Positions 13,110-25,384 of a stretch of DNA of 64,000 nt are shown here, in pieces. The stretch comes from Tetracentron sinense. Taxonomy: Eukaryota; Streptophyta; Magnoliopsida; Trochodendrales; Trochodendraceae. The translations under genes and the position numbers were made by a program. How positions within the stretch are numbered: the first letter of the stretch is position 1; every line of letters starts with the position of its first letter. The stretch lies in contig CM026570.1 of NCBI GenBank assembly GCA_015143295.1, forward strand, positions 3,868,047 through 3,932,046. The letters run 5' to 3'. The notes beneath the pieces were generated by a model, which made no database searches, was not told the origin of the DNA, and was given only the letters and a program-made list of their open reading frames with translations.

Positions 13110-13262
13110 TATTTGTTTCATTGGAGGCCACAAGGACTTATGGGCTACACCATGAGGGTAGCCTCCCATACACCTCCCCCCCCCCCCGAGATTCGATCCC
13201 AGGTCTCTGGTACAACGCCAAGAGACTTTACCAACTAAACTAGCTGGCAACTACCAGGTTTG
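13110..13262 (-). mobile_element. tRNA-derived SINE (minus orientation)
   Basis: On the minus strand the head reads 'gccagctagtttagttggta' (box A type), followed by 'gggatcgaatctcgg' (box B type, compare GGTTCGANNCC) and then a G run and a unique tail. This is the layout of a Pol III tRNA-derived SINE. Target duplications are not clear, so the edges are approximate. Confidence -1.
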
Positions 13263-14714
13263 CATTTATTATTCATATAGGTGTTATCCCTTACTTATTT
13301 ACGGTTACTTACCTACTTTACCGTTACCCTATAGGTAGGGTAAAATTTTACTTTACCCATATCCTCTCTGGAGGGTAAAGGTATCCAGTTACCTATCGGG
13401 TAGGGTAGGGCAAGATATTTATCAATCGAACAAGATTGACATCCCTATTCTTTCGTCCTAAAAAAGGCAGGGAAAATTTTAGTCATTTACTTTTGAGGCA
13501 ACTTGAAATCTACTCCACTTGAGGTGTGACATCGTTCCCACAAAACAATTTCTTGTTAAGTTTTGGAAATGCATTTGTTATGACATGTTTCGGAATAGTT
13601 CTTAAGGAACAAAAAAAAGTTGATCCTCCTTACAAAACAAAATGATTTCTCTCGGACCTAATAAAAAAAGAAAATTGAGTGTTAAATGGAGAATCCTATT
13701 CATGAGTTATCCGTTATTAGAATCAGTTTCTGATTTGAAACGATGCCAAACACCACCGTACCAGACCCTGTCTTAATTAAAATTGGCTTGAAGTGGGGAG
13801 GGGGATCGATCACCCACTATGGGGATCGATCGCCGGATGCGAGATTTCTTCGGGAAAATTCCATTTTGAGCTATTTTGCTTTATGGAAACTCCTAATTCG
13901 AGTGAGAGTCTTTCTAATTGTCTAGGATTCCAAGTTTAGGCATATAAATAGGAGATTATGAGTTTAGGGTAAGGTCATGGTTATGAGAACATGGTGAATG
14001 TTTCAGGGCTCTCGGGGAGAGCGGGGTTTGCTCTCGGGGAGAGCCCTGATAGTTCTCATGGGGAGTGAGAGATAATAGAAATAGTTTAAGGATACTAGGG
14101 CTTGGGATAAAGGTTGAAGAGATGATAGATAGAGATTGTTCTTAGGCTTCATTGAGAAGGTGACTTGAGTGAGTTGTACAAGGGGTTCTGAACTTGAGTT
14201 AGGATTTAATTTGAGAGGAGAGTAAATATTGTACTGGGTTTCTCAAGGTTTCTTTGAATAAAGTAGAAGCAATCGGATCTTGACCTGTGGATGTAGGCAG
14301 GTTATTGCCGAACCACGTACATCTCTTATGTTTTTCCTTGGTGTGTTGTTTGTGTGTTTGTTTGTTTATTATTTTCCATCGGTGTTACTCTCTTATTTCC
14401 TCAACAGTCTTGAATTGTATATGTCATCAGCTCTGTCTTTCCATGAAAAACTTGGCTCAATTTGTATTTATCTCAGTATCCATTTTGGTGGCACCCACAG
14501 CATCGCATTTTTTAAGTGCCTACTTTCTGTCAGTTTGGTTTCACTGCCTAGAAATTGAGTTTTGCTCTCGTTCCATTTCAGTATCAAACATTCATGTGAA
14601 ACTGATTCTCACCCTTCTGTTTTTTTAAACCCTCTACATTGCAATTGTTAAACTGAGAGATGAGTCATTTTCTGGTTATCCTTTCCTTGCACGGTAAAGA
14701 AAATTACTAAGTTT
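13263..14714. other. Spacer without recognisable gene
   Basis: Intergenic DNA. It contains short imperfect inverted strings ('ggtagggtaaaattttac' region, 'gctctcggggagag' repeated near 14010-14045), but no coding family that I recognise. The plus-strand open frames near 14.3 kb are compositionally random. Confidence -1.
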
Positions 14715-14965
14715 GGACTTTTTTTGGAACTCGGGGTGTCCCCAACCCTTTGGGTTAGGACTAATCCCCGAGGGTGTGACGTGAGCCCGCAAACCGTCTC
14801 ACCAGGTAAGTCCAGGTAAACCCATGCCGGGCTGGCTCCAAATGGGGAGTGAGAAATGGAACCAGGACCTCCTACTTGGGGAAAGGCCCGGGAAAAAGGT
14901 TAAAATTGGAGGAGATGGTGAACAGAAAAAGTCTTACCAATCAAACAGTCAGCTCTTGGACCATG
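14715..14965 (-). mobile_element. tRNA-derived SINE (minus orientation), second family member
   Basis: The T run at 14718-14724 is the tail on the minus strand. The head at the right end reads 'gactgtttgattggtaagac' (box A-like), and 'ggtcctggttccatttc' is box B-like. The internal text 'ggactaatccc' is shared with the SINE tails near 57.1 kb. Only a weak 6-bp flanking repeat (TTGGAC) is visible. Confidence -1.
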
Positions 14966-15253
14966 TGTGATCGATCAACTGTCATATATATTCAGATGGT
15001 GGAACTGCAATGCCTGTCCAAACACTATATTTCCAAGTCCCACTTTAACCGGCAATGAGATCTGCAGCCAGTGGACTCAGCTAGGACGAGTCAGAAATAG
15101 CATACGCAACTAGTTTTACCCTGGGCCTTTGTTCGGTCTAAAAGTTTCCTTTCCACAAGATCCTACTTTAACCTGTAAATCTCTACCCCATTGTAGCTAT
15201 CACGAGAGAACAATAATAGCTACAATGGGTCATCCGTATGGCCTATTACACGC

Positions 15254-15290
15254 TGGGAATAGCCCAGTGGTGATGTACACTGGGCGCTGC
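15254..15290 (+). mobile_element. Possible SINE head fragment
   Basis: The 17-mer GGGAATAGCCCAGTGGT is identical to the head of the complete SINE at 63847-63980 (minus). Only the box A portion is present here. It could be a truncated copy or a chance palindrome-rich match, so confidence is low. Confidence -1.
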
Positions 15291-15685
15291 TCGGTAGTTT
15301 CCTTTCCCTTTCCGTCGCTAATAACTTTAGCCACGGACGTAATTGTAACAGATTAGTGATAGATATTTTTCTGTTACTAATAGTAATAATGACGGAAAAT
15401 CGAGTATTAATGGAAAATTTCCTTCATTTTTGGGAAGTTTTCTTTTAGTATGTATCCCCCCAGTAGGAGGGAGGTCTACCCATGTGAGAGAGAGGTGAGT
15501 GTGGTGTTCAACTAGAAATACTAATCCTAACTGACCAGTAAAGTGTAAAATAAAAATAAAAAATGGGTATGGACTATTTCCAGGATTCTTTCCCGGAATC
15601 GATTCCAGGACCTCCTCTTTCTAATTTCTAGACAAACTCCTGGGTGGACAGAACCCCCCTCCACTCCTTTTTATTTATTTATTTT

Positions 15686-15912
15686 GGAACCAAATCCTCT
15701 ACGATTAATTCGGATTCTCTAGAATCTGGTTATGTCCCCTTAGGTGTCCCTTTCAATACCTCTTAACTATGAATATTTTTTTCTAAAAAAAAAAGGACGG
15801 GTTAATCTTAATCAATAATCACAGTTAAGGGATGAAGGGATGTGTAAAGGGACATGTGGAGACCTCAGGGGCATAACTGGATTTGTCAAATCCAGCCATA
15901 GGATTTGGGTGT
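15686..15912. mobile_element. MITE-like inverted-repeat element ('CACGTGTCC' family copy)
   Basis: The left end 'ccaaatcctctacg' and the right end 'ataggatttggg' are imperfectly inverted. The interior has inverted 'ttatgtccccttaggtgtcc' and 'gggacatgtggagacctcag' text. The same family recurs near 25.8-26.7, 29.9-30.2, 31.8 and 54.4-54.7 kb. There is no coding capacity. Confidence -1.
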
Positions 15913-16299
15913 TTTTTCTGGGGTCTTTTTCTTGTTTTGTTTTGCGAAGATTAGAAGAACCGCATCTTTTTGGAATAGAGCAGTGCAAATTTCAGTCGCG
16001 CCTAGGTGTACTTCCCTTTTCTGTAGCGAAGCCCATGTGACCCCACCACAAAATCCTCCTTTTGTCCCAAAAGGGACGAGTGCAAAAGAGAGAGAGTGGC
16101 ACTGGATTCACAAAATTCAGCCTTGGGGAAGAAAGATGTGAATCCCAAACCACATGCGACACCTAGTCTTTTGAACAGTATAAGCATTGACTCGGAGCCG
16201 AAGATGCTTAGGTTTGGGTGTGAAATGCGTGTGTCGGATCCCAATAAATGATGGTGGGCTCCCTTAGCTTTCAGGTGTGGACCTGTCTCTTCTTAATAA

Positions 16300-17089
16300 C
16301 TTATTAGCGATTTTAATTTCTTTATCTTATGAAATTATTTCTACCGTTAAAAAAAACTATTTGTCTTATTAACAAACTCATGATTAATCCCAGCAAAATT
16401 CTTACCGTTGATGATAAAAAAAAAAGAAAAAGAAAAGGCATGCTTTAAAAAGAGAATCCAATGTTCGGTCACAGAAGTTGAAACTTTTTGCTCTTTCTTC
16501 TTCTTCTTCAGCCTCAGAATCTTTTCTCAAAACCAGACACTTTAATAATATCTTTTATACAGGGAAATTTTTAATTTTCTGTAAACCTTAAAAAGGAAAG
16601 TTTTCATCCCCCTGGTAAAGCTGCATCCTCACTTTAATGGCTATTTTTGTCTATCAAACAAGACAGTGAGTCACCTGGGTAAAGCGGATTATAGTAGGAA
16701 AGCTGTGCTGTGTTTTCTGTTCGCAGTCAAAGCTTTGCTATTAGCACTTTATTTAGACAAACCCCATATGAGATTTTGGACCAGAGAGGTGGGGGTGGGG
16801 CCATGGGCCATGGGCCATGGTGGACTGTGGGGGCCGCAAATGACTCTGAAAGGGAGCTCTGTTCTGTCAAATTGAGTGAGGCCAGGCTAGCATTTTGAGC
16901 CATGATTGAGGGGTGGGTCCCTTTCTAGTCCTGGCACTCACATGCGGACTCGATACCCCATGCATCATATAACCCAAACTCATTTTTTTAATTTCCTCAT
17001 TTTCAAATTTTGTAAGATCATAATACTAGGAAGGATTTCTGTGTGTGATGATGGAGGGTCGTGTCGGCTAGAGAGGGTTGTTTGTTGTA

Positions 17090-17133
<44 letters not shown>

Positions 17134-17293
17134 ATGATGTTTCTTAAGTTTGATTTGGTTATGTACATGAAGAGCTGTCTTTTTGGTGTTTAGTTTATTC
17201 TTTCTTCTTCACTTCTCATTACTGTTCTTCTTTTAGTTTCAGCTCTGCTGTTGTTTGTCTTCTGCTGGGTGTTGGAGGAAGGAGCAGGGACTT
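16300..17293 (+). promoter_or_regulatory. Upstream/5' UTR region of the GH28 gene
   Basis: This is the interval directly upstream of the GH28 start codon. It holds pyrimidine-rich stretches (TTCTTC repeats at about 16495), an AT microsatellite at 17090-17117 followed by a T run, and no other gene. I see no convincing TATA box to name, so the transcription start is unknown. Confidence -1.
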
Positions 17294-20200
17294 ATGAAGA
17301 GTCTAGTAAGTACGTTGTTTAATTTAATTTCTTTCTTTCTTTTTTTGCTGATTCTCGATTTTTCAGGATTTGGGTGTTCGAAAGTTCTGTTATTGTAGTG
17401 TTCTGATTCCTTTTCAGAATTTAAATGTGGGTATTCGGATTTTGGTGCTGAGACTGATTTTTGAAGTGTTTACTTGACTATAATTCATTGAATATTTCAT
17501 TTTGGGTGTTTAGAAATCTACTTTTGTGGGTCGTGTAGACTTTTTGCTTTTGGGAGTAATTTTCGATATGGGTACTGGATATTTAATTTTTTAAAAAAAT
17601 CTTTTTTTGATGGTGTGCTGTGTAGATTTTGCAAATTTTGAAGTGATTCTCGATATGGGTATTGTGGTTTTAATCAAATTTGTGTTTTCTCTTTTGTTGT
17701 TTGCGACTGTTGACTTTTTTTTTTCCTTCTGCCTTGTTTGATCTTGAGTTCTTGATTTTTTGGTATGTTCTTGCCCTTTCAAACTGGTGGTCTTGCGTTT
17801 GGGGAATTCTGTTATGTTTTTGTTTTCTTCTTCATGATTATAGATCATCAAAATGCTACTTTTTGAGGGTGTTTTTGTTTGTAGTTATTTACCTTGCTTC
17901 TTATTCATATTAACAAATTTAGTTCTATCTTTTGTTTCTTGTGTCCTATTATCTACTTTCCATTTTTTTTTTCTTCTGAATTTTTTGAGCCACACGTCTT
18001 ATTTTCCATCTGGGATCACAATTTCTGCTTCAAACAATTATGTGATTGAGTTATACAGTTTCACCTCACCATATATATGTATGTATGTATTTAACAGAAT
18101 GGTATTTAATTCTGTTATATATATATATTCCATTACTTTTGAAATTGACTCGAATTTCCTTGAATTGCCTGTTGTTCATCATATGATTTATATAATGCGA
18201 CTTAACACGTTCAATATCTTTTGATAGTTCTTGTGAGTCGAGTAATTCTTTAATTTATGTTTCCTTTCTGAGTTTTTTTTCCCTCCAGGAGCTTTGTTTA
18301 TTTTACTTGTGGACTTGTGGTAATCCTAATATATCAGTTTCAATAGTTCTCAGAATCCAGACTGAGAGTGTGGCTTGTTTGGTCTTGCCCAATTTCCTTT
18401 TCAGATGAAGTTCTTTGCCCCCCTTAATTTTTCAGTTGTCCTTGCAAATTTTGTTGATCAATTCCTTTTTTCCCCCTGATTTGTATAGTAATACAGCTGG
18501 GTATGAAGCTTGTCTTAATTGTGATGACAGCTTTTTTTTTTCCCTGTTTCCTTGTGAATTGCTTATCAGCATTAATGGATTCTGGAACATAGAAACTATT
18601 CTTAGAGTTTGTCTGTTGTTTTTTCCTCCCACAATTTTAATTTTATTTTCAGGTGGCACTGCTTTTGCTTCTAGCACTGAGCAATACTGTTGAAATTAAT
18701 GGAGAAGGGAGTGACGGGCAATGCAAATACAAGCGGGATTTGGACCCCAGACCTCACAGTGTGTCCATCTTGGAGTTTGGGGCAGTTGGGGATGGGAAAA
18801 CATTGAACACAATTGCCTTCCAGAATGCTGTTTTCTATCTCAATTCATTTGCTGATAAGGGTGGCGCTCAGCTGTATGTGCCACCAGGCAGGTGGCTTAC
18901 AGGAAGTTTCAATCTTACCAGCCACCTCACACTCTTCTTGGAAAGAGGTGCCGTCATTCTTGGATCTCAGGTCTTTATTCCTTCTCTTGCTTTTCATGGT
19001 TTTATTTATTTTTTCATATTCTTTTCACCCTAAGGGTCTGTTCTTTTGCGGAGACTTATAAAGTCCAGAACTTTGCAAGTTTTGTTAATGGACAATTTGC
19101 ATTTTCTCTCGAGAACTAGATGTATCGAATATCGATGCTTTTCATCTATTGGGTTTCAGCAAAATGAATGATTTCAAATCTCATAAAAAAGGGTAAGACT
19201 TGAAATCTCATGATGGTAAGAATTAATCTTGTTAAAAACCTCGACAAAGTGAGTCAAGTTTCCTACCAACTACATTGACTAAGTGTAAAGTGCCAAGCTT
19301 TATTAGTCTCAGCAAAAGAATGGACCCTAATGGAAGAATAAATATGAGAAACGATTTCTAATAGCACGAAAGTTGACAAATTTCCATAGTGGCATTTTGC
19401 CAGCCTTTGGACCATTGGCTAAGTGATCCCTCTTTCTAAAAGGCTCTGCATTGAAGAATTCTAGTATCCAGCAATGACTTTCATTTCATTAACTTCATCA
19501 TTCTCCATATTTGGTTCTTTTCTGCTCTTAGGTGTTCCTTTACCACCATTGAGGCCATGACATTTGTCAATTCAAAGCATTGGGCTTTTGGATTATATAC
19601 CCATCCCCTGTTCCTTATTGGATGGTAGTTTGTGCGTCTTAAAGTGTTAGACTTAGCAGTATGGTCTTGATGAGTAGATAATCCCAACAGCATCTTTTTG
19701 TGTTCTAAGCAGGTAGCGTGTACCGAACTCGCAACCTTGAAGTTGCAATTGAAAGCACTAAAGAAATTGAATTATGGGCCTGACTTGTGAAAACACTTTT
19801 GTTAGTTTATCCCTTTCATGGTCAACTTTGCCAAAGGCTATGAGTTCTGGTATTTAAGAATAAGGGGGGTATGGTATCAACTTATAGAGGTGTCCATACT
19901 CTATAGTATCTGTGGATCTAATAACAATATCTGAAGCCGATCCCAATTAGTCGAGATGCGACTTGGATGATGATGATATCAGTATCTGAAGCACCCTGGA
20001 TCCATTTTACTGGGTTTTCGTAGATCTTTACACTTATTTCCTTGCTCTTGCAGGATTCATCTCACTGGGAAATTGTTGAACCCTTACCCTCGTATGGTCG
20101 AGGGATTGAACTTCCAGGTCAAAGATACCGAAGCTTGATAAATGGATATATGTTAAATGATGTGGTTATAACAGGCAAGGATGTTTCTGAATCTCTAGTT

Positions 20201-22473
20201 TTCCTGCGTCTCTAAATTTCTGGTTTCCCTATTGACCTCTATTTTTTTTTGTGCCATCTTATGTTTGTCTCTCGTTTTAGTTATTAAATGCTTACAACTA
20301 TTAATTGGTCCAGGTGATAATGGAACCATCGACGGCCAGGGCTCAGTTTGGTGGGAGTGGTTCAGATCTCATTCCTTAAACTACAGCCGCCCTCATCTCG
20401 TGGAATTTATTGGCTCCAATGATGTTGTAGTTTCAAATCTTACCTTTTTGAATTCCCCTGCCTATAACATACATCCAGTCTATTGCAGGTATGCTGGCTA
20501 AACCCTTCTGATGTATGTACTACTCTGCCCCTTTGAATTCATATTTATTTGGATGTACTGCAGCGATGTGCAAGTTCAAAATGTAACAATTTATGCTCCA
20601 CCAGAATCCCCTTACACCAGTGGTATCGTTCCAGGTTTGTGATGATTCATGCACTCCCCACTTTTTGATGCATCCTGAAAAAACTTATTATGCATAAAGA
20701 TCTTTTATTTTGCATGTCCTGTTCTCACGTCTTGGGTTTGGATATTATATATTCACCTTTTTATCAAAAATGTATTGGTTTTACCTGAAATACATTGAAA
20801 CATATGCGATTCATGGTAACTGGTATGATGTTGCTCACTACAATATTGGGTAATTTAATGATCTTGGTATCCTTTAAGATTTGGGATTATTATCTGCGTG
20901 GACAAAGTTTGGATGATAACACAGTATAGTTTGAGTATTTGATGAAGTAGCAAGCAATAGGTGTATCATGAATGCGAGCAGCTCTTACATCGGAAAATTG
21001 TGGTGTATACATCATTAGGGAATGATTAACTTGTAAAATAGATGGAGATTCTATAGCGGTATTAAAATATCTTCAAACTTCTGCATAGTTACTATCAAAT
21101 CTTTTGCGAAAAACAAATAAATAGGAAAATTAATAATGGTGAAGATAAGATAAAACTACCCCCATTGGACAGAGTTTTTCAACTTGTTCTATGACCCAAG
21201 CTATTGATTTCCTCACCTCAATGAATTATAAGATCAACCCCCTCCCCCAGGGGAAAAAAAACTATTTTAATTAGACCCTCCAATTCTGCCCATCACCTAA
21301 TATAAGTTTGATCTATTATCATTTTTTTTACTACTGCTAAGCTGCCAGGCCATCATAAACACACTGAAAGCAAAGGTCTTTATTAACTTTTATGCCGTAG
21401 GTGTCTGAGCTTCTTTTTGATGAGCAGCAGCAGCAGTAACCGTCAATGTACTTAGTTAATGCTTTCTAGGTAAAAGAAGTAGAACCTAAATATGTTCTCA
21501 TGTCTCTGAATTGCAGAAATAGTTTAAATTTGAAAGGTTCGGAGTTTCTTGATGAACAGCAGTAACTGACACTCTACTTAGTTTTTGCTTTCTTGGCAAA
21601 AGACCTAGAACCTAAATATATTCATGTTTTCAAACTGCATAAATAGGAGCTGATTTGATAATGAGTCATAACCATGATAATGTACAGAGTCGCATTTGAT
21701 TCATGAATTCATCCTTCTATGTATTTCTGGTTACTCTTATTTGTGTGTGCATAAATCGTAGCACGAGAAGGGTTAACATTCGTAAAACTGTATTTTCAGA
21801 TTCTTCTGATAATGTATGCATTGAGGACTGCAGCATTAGCATGGGTTATGATGCCATTGCGCTCAAAAGCGGTTGGGATGAGTATGGCATCACCTATGGC
21901 AGACCTTCCTCAAATGTCCACATCAGGGGTGTCCACCTTCAAGCTTCATCAGGCTCTGGGCTCGCATTCGGCAGTGAGATGTCTGGTGGCCTTTCCAACA
22001 TACTTGTGGAGCGCCTCCGCCTATATGACTCATTCAGTGGTATCAAATTTAAGACTACAAGAGGCAGAGGTGGTTATATAAAGAATGTCCTTATATCGGA
22101 CGTGGAGATGGAAAACGTCTACATGGCAATTGGGGCCACGGGTCAATGTGGATCTCATCCGGATGACAATTTCGATCCCAATGCACTCCCGGATGTGGAT
22201 CGCATCACCTTGAAAAATGTGGTTGGCACAAACATCACTTTTGCCGGAAACTTTGCCGGAATCCAAGAATCTCCCTTCACCTTGATCTGTCTATCCAATG
22301 TCTCCTTATCAATCACTTCTGACCCTTCCACTTCTTGGGTCTGTTCAAACGTGTTGGGGTTCTCCGAGTCTGTGTTCCCTGAACCATGTACTGACCTCCA
22401 GAGCTCATATTCAAATTCTTCCTCAGCCTGCTTCTCCCTCCAATACCCTGATGGTCATGCTGCAGTCTTGTAA
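17294..22473 (+). CDS. GH28 polygalacturonase-like secreted glycosidase
   Basis: A glycoside hydrolase family 28 (pectinase-type right-handed beta-helix) protein, probably exported to the cell wall. Exons: 17294-17305, 18653-18970, 20054-20174, 20314-20488, 20564-20634, 21800-22473. They give 456 residues, a usual length for the plant clade. Residues 1-23 (MKSLVALLLLLALSN...) form a signal peptide. SILEFGAVGDGKTLNT opens the beta-helix. FLNSPAYNIHP, IEDCSISMGYDAIALKSGW, GLAFGSEMSGG and GIKFKT follow. The classic catalytic motifs NTD, DD, GHG and RIK read here as SDN, Y249-D250, GLAFGS and GIK. That is, as I recall, shared by a non-canonical plant subfamily, so activity on polygalacturonan is not assured. 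The first coding exon is only 12 nt, and intron 3 uses a GC donor. No neighbour belongs to the same pathway. Confidence -1.
20175..20313 (+). other. GC-AG intron in the GH28 gene
   Basis: The exon ends ACAG and the intron begins GCAAGG. The acceptor is 'ggtccag'. Joining gives ACA-GGT-GAT-AAT, which continues the conserved ITGDNGTIDGQG text, so the GC donor is required by the frame. Confidence -1.
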
Positions 22474-23372
22474 GATCATCTCCTCACACTACAATTATTT
22501 GTTTAAGCTCCTTTGTACATGAGAGAGAGAGAGAGAGACTAAAAGCTTCTTCCATTTCCATCTCGAATTCGACGGATTCTTTTCCAATAAGACGGAGATC
22601 TGGAATCTTTGTTTCTTCGCATTTTTCAGTTCACATTGGCGCATTTTGCAACAGAACTCCGACATAGTAGTGTTTGGCCCGATCAGCAGCTTATCTGTAC
22701 ATCATCATTTCTTCATTTATATGTAAGGAAATTTTTGGTAGTGTTGGTACCTCATGAGATTCTTGAGATACTGTTAGTATTGTCTAATTCTTTTTCTATT
22801 TCCTTTTCTTTTCCTCTCTTCAGTCGTTTATTATTGAGACAGAGGATCCCCTATGGCACTTGCAGGAGAGGTTTTGTCAAGCACAAAAACTTGAGATGAA
22901 TCAATCTATCTTCGTTAAGTCGACATTAATTTTATTTTTATTATAATTAATTTTTTAAAAAAACTAACAAAAAAATAAAACATCCGCATGGTTTGTACTT
23001 AAAAAAAAAAAATACTTGTGTATATATGTAGCTTAGACAAAAGAGGGGAGTTTGTATTTTTGTTTGGTTAACACAAAAACACCACAAGGCTTTACTGTAG
23101 GCACAGCGTGGGACTCTAAACTGATTGTCTGTTTTTTTGGTTAACAGAGTTTGGACTTTGTACTTTGTAACCTCCTCCAAAAATGAATAAAAAAAAAGGT
23201 GTCAATCCTGTTTACTGATCTGATGTGTGAGATCAGCTAATATTCGTGGTGGGCATGAGTTCTTTACCCTCCAATTTTGATCGGATGGTGATGAGATATT
23301 GAGATCCTCAAATGATGCATATCAACACATTTATATTCATTTCTACAACCAAATAAAAAAAAAAAATAATTT

Positions 23373-23427
<55 letters not shown>

Positions 23428-23862
23428 GTCTCTCCAGGATGTATTCAGTAATCTTGAAATTTTTACTGTTGTACCCAAATAATCTAATGTATATGACAGC
23501 AAGAAGGGGGAGTTGGGAGTTAACACGAGAGCATCAATTTTAAATATAACTAGTTAGCCCAGCACGTGCAAGGCACGTGCAGGTTGTGTTTCATATTTTC
23601 CAATTTTATTAAAAAACTATATATATTAGCAGAATTTCAGATTTAAGAACAACAATCCGAATCAATAACCAATATAGAAATTGATAAACGAATCAAACAA
23701 AACTAAACTATGTGACTATCTTTAAATTTTTTATTGGTTCAGAACTAACCCTACTGGTGCAATGTTGAGATGAAGAGTGCTAGTCCTACTCTTGGTGAAC
23801 CTCTACTCTCATCATCCACCAACCTGCTATCCATTTTATTGAAATTAAAACACTTTTCATAA
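22474..23862. other. 3' flank of the GH28 gene and spacer
   Basis: Contains the presumed 3' UTR, with a GA run at 22521-22538, an AATAAA-like string near 23183, an AT/AC microsatellite at 23373-23428 and unremarkable AT-rich DNA. No gene seen. Confidence -1.
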
Positions 23863-24007
23863 CCCTATGTTTGGTTGTCGTGAAAATAAGTAAAAAGATG
23901 GAAAAGAAAGAAAATTAGGCAAAATACAACTAAAAATGCATTTGAAATCGAAAACTTTATTTTCTTTTCCATGCTTTCACATATTTTCTCGGTAACCAAA
24001 CATAGGG
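23863..24007. mobile_element. Short MITE, copy 1
   Basis: The ends CCCTATGTTTGGTTGTCG and, read from the right, CCCTATGTTTGGTTACCG are inverted repeats, followed on each side by GAAAATA. It is 145 bp with no coding content. A second copy lies at 24779-24924. Confidence -1.
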
Positions 24008-24580
24008 TAAATGATTGGTAGAGAATGAAATCCCGTCAAACCTTTGCAGTACCCGTTGAACTCAGGATGAATTTTGCCCAGCTCCATGGCCTCCTCGCCA
24101 ATCCATCATTGAAGGATTATTCAATTTTTTTTATTTTTTTTGTGTTGGCACATGAAAAAGTAAAACTATGCTACCAAATTCGTTAATCGTGCATACATGT
24201 CTATTTTGTGAGTGCATGTATACCTGTAGTTGCATGCACACTTGTCATTAGACATTCAATAATACCAAACTCCTCATGGACCACACAAAATATAGGCATA
24301 TATAAATCAATATAAATCAAATTCAAGGATCCAGAGTCTGGCTAACTCTATGGAAAGCAGAAAAGGGCAAGAGTGTGCGGAATTGTTTGGTTAGAAGTTA
24401 AAAAGGGTAGTTTCGACATTTCAAAAAAATGTTGTTGGATTTTAGAGGGTATTTTCGGAATACGAAATGGTGATCCAGACACAGCTAGTGTTTCCCTTTT
24501 ATTTATATGTTAGTAGACATGAGTTGGTCTAAGTACTCCCAAATACACTCTCTAATCCAAATTCCTAATTGCTTATAACC

Positions 24581-24750
24581 CCCTAGGGGTGCAACCTAGT
24601 GGTCGAGGGACGTACCGTAATTCCGGAGTTCTTGAAATCAAATATGCGCCTCCTTATCGGAGGTATGGGGTGGGGGGTTTCCCTTTACCTCACGTGGGAT
24701 TAGTCTGTCTGGGACAAGGATACCCAACGTTTACCCAAAAAAAAAAAAAA
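24581..24750 (+). mobile_element. tRNA-derived SINE with A-tail (plus orientation)
   Basis: Head 'aacctagtggtcgaggg' (box A-like), then 'gttcttgaaatcaaat' (box B-like), a G-rich middle and a 14-base A-tail at 24737-24750. The flanks TCCTAATTGCTTATAACC (24563-24580) and TCCTAACCACTTATAATC (24751-24768) match at 14 of 18 positions. This suggests an old target duplication. Confidence -1.
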
Positions 24751-24778
24751 TCCTAACCACTTATAATCAATCACTAAT

Positions 24779-24924
24779 GCTATGTTTGGTTGCTGAGAAA
24801 ATTATAGATAACATAGAAAAGAAAAGAAAAATTTGAATTTTTAATACAAATTTTAGTTGTGTTTTGTTTAATTTTCTTTTTTTTTCCATGTTTTTACTTA
24901 TTTTCTCGGCAACCAAACATAGGG
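24779..24924. mobile_element. Short MITE, copy 2
   Basis: Same family as 23863-24007. It has inverted ends 'ctatgtttggttgctgagaa' and 'ttctcggcaaccaaacatag', and similar length. Confidence -1.
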
Positions 24925-25384
24925 TAAAGGTCAGAATTTAAGTTGATTTTTTTTTATCTTTTCTAATGCCATATCAGCTTTAATCATAACTATTTAGTAT
25001 TTGAGATAAACGATTAAGATTTAAGAGTATATTAGAGAGTACAATTTGGGAGTATCCCTAGATTAATTCATATAAACTAGAGTTGGGGGAAGCGTGGATT
25101 AAAGCGCAAGGGTATTGCATGGTTTAGTCAGACTGTTTTTTAAGAAGTATAAGGAAAGACAATTTTGGGTAGAATTCACGGTGGTCTTTCAAAGAAAAAT
25201 GGAGGATATTGAATTGCAATAAAATTAGCATAGGTGAAGAAGTGATTTGATTATAGGACATTACTTTCATTACTAGGGGTGCTGATAGGTTGAATTCAGG
25301 CCACAAAACCCGAACGACCGTCCTTATCCAAAAAAAAACACATAAATGCAAGAACAAGCATGACCTTTCACTATTTCCCTTTAT

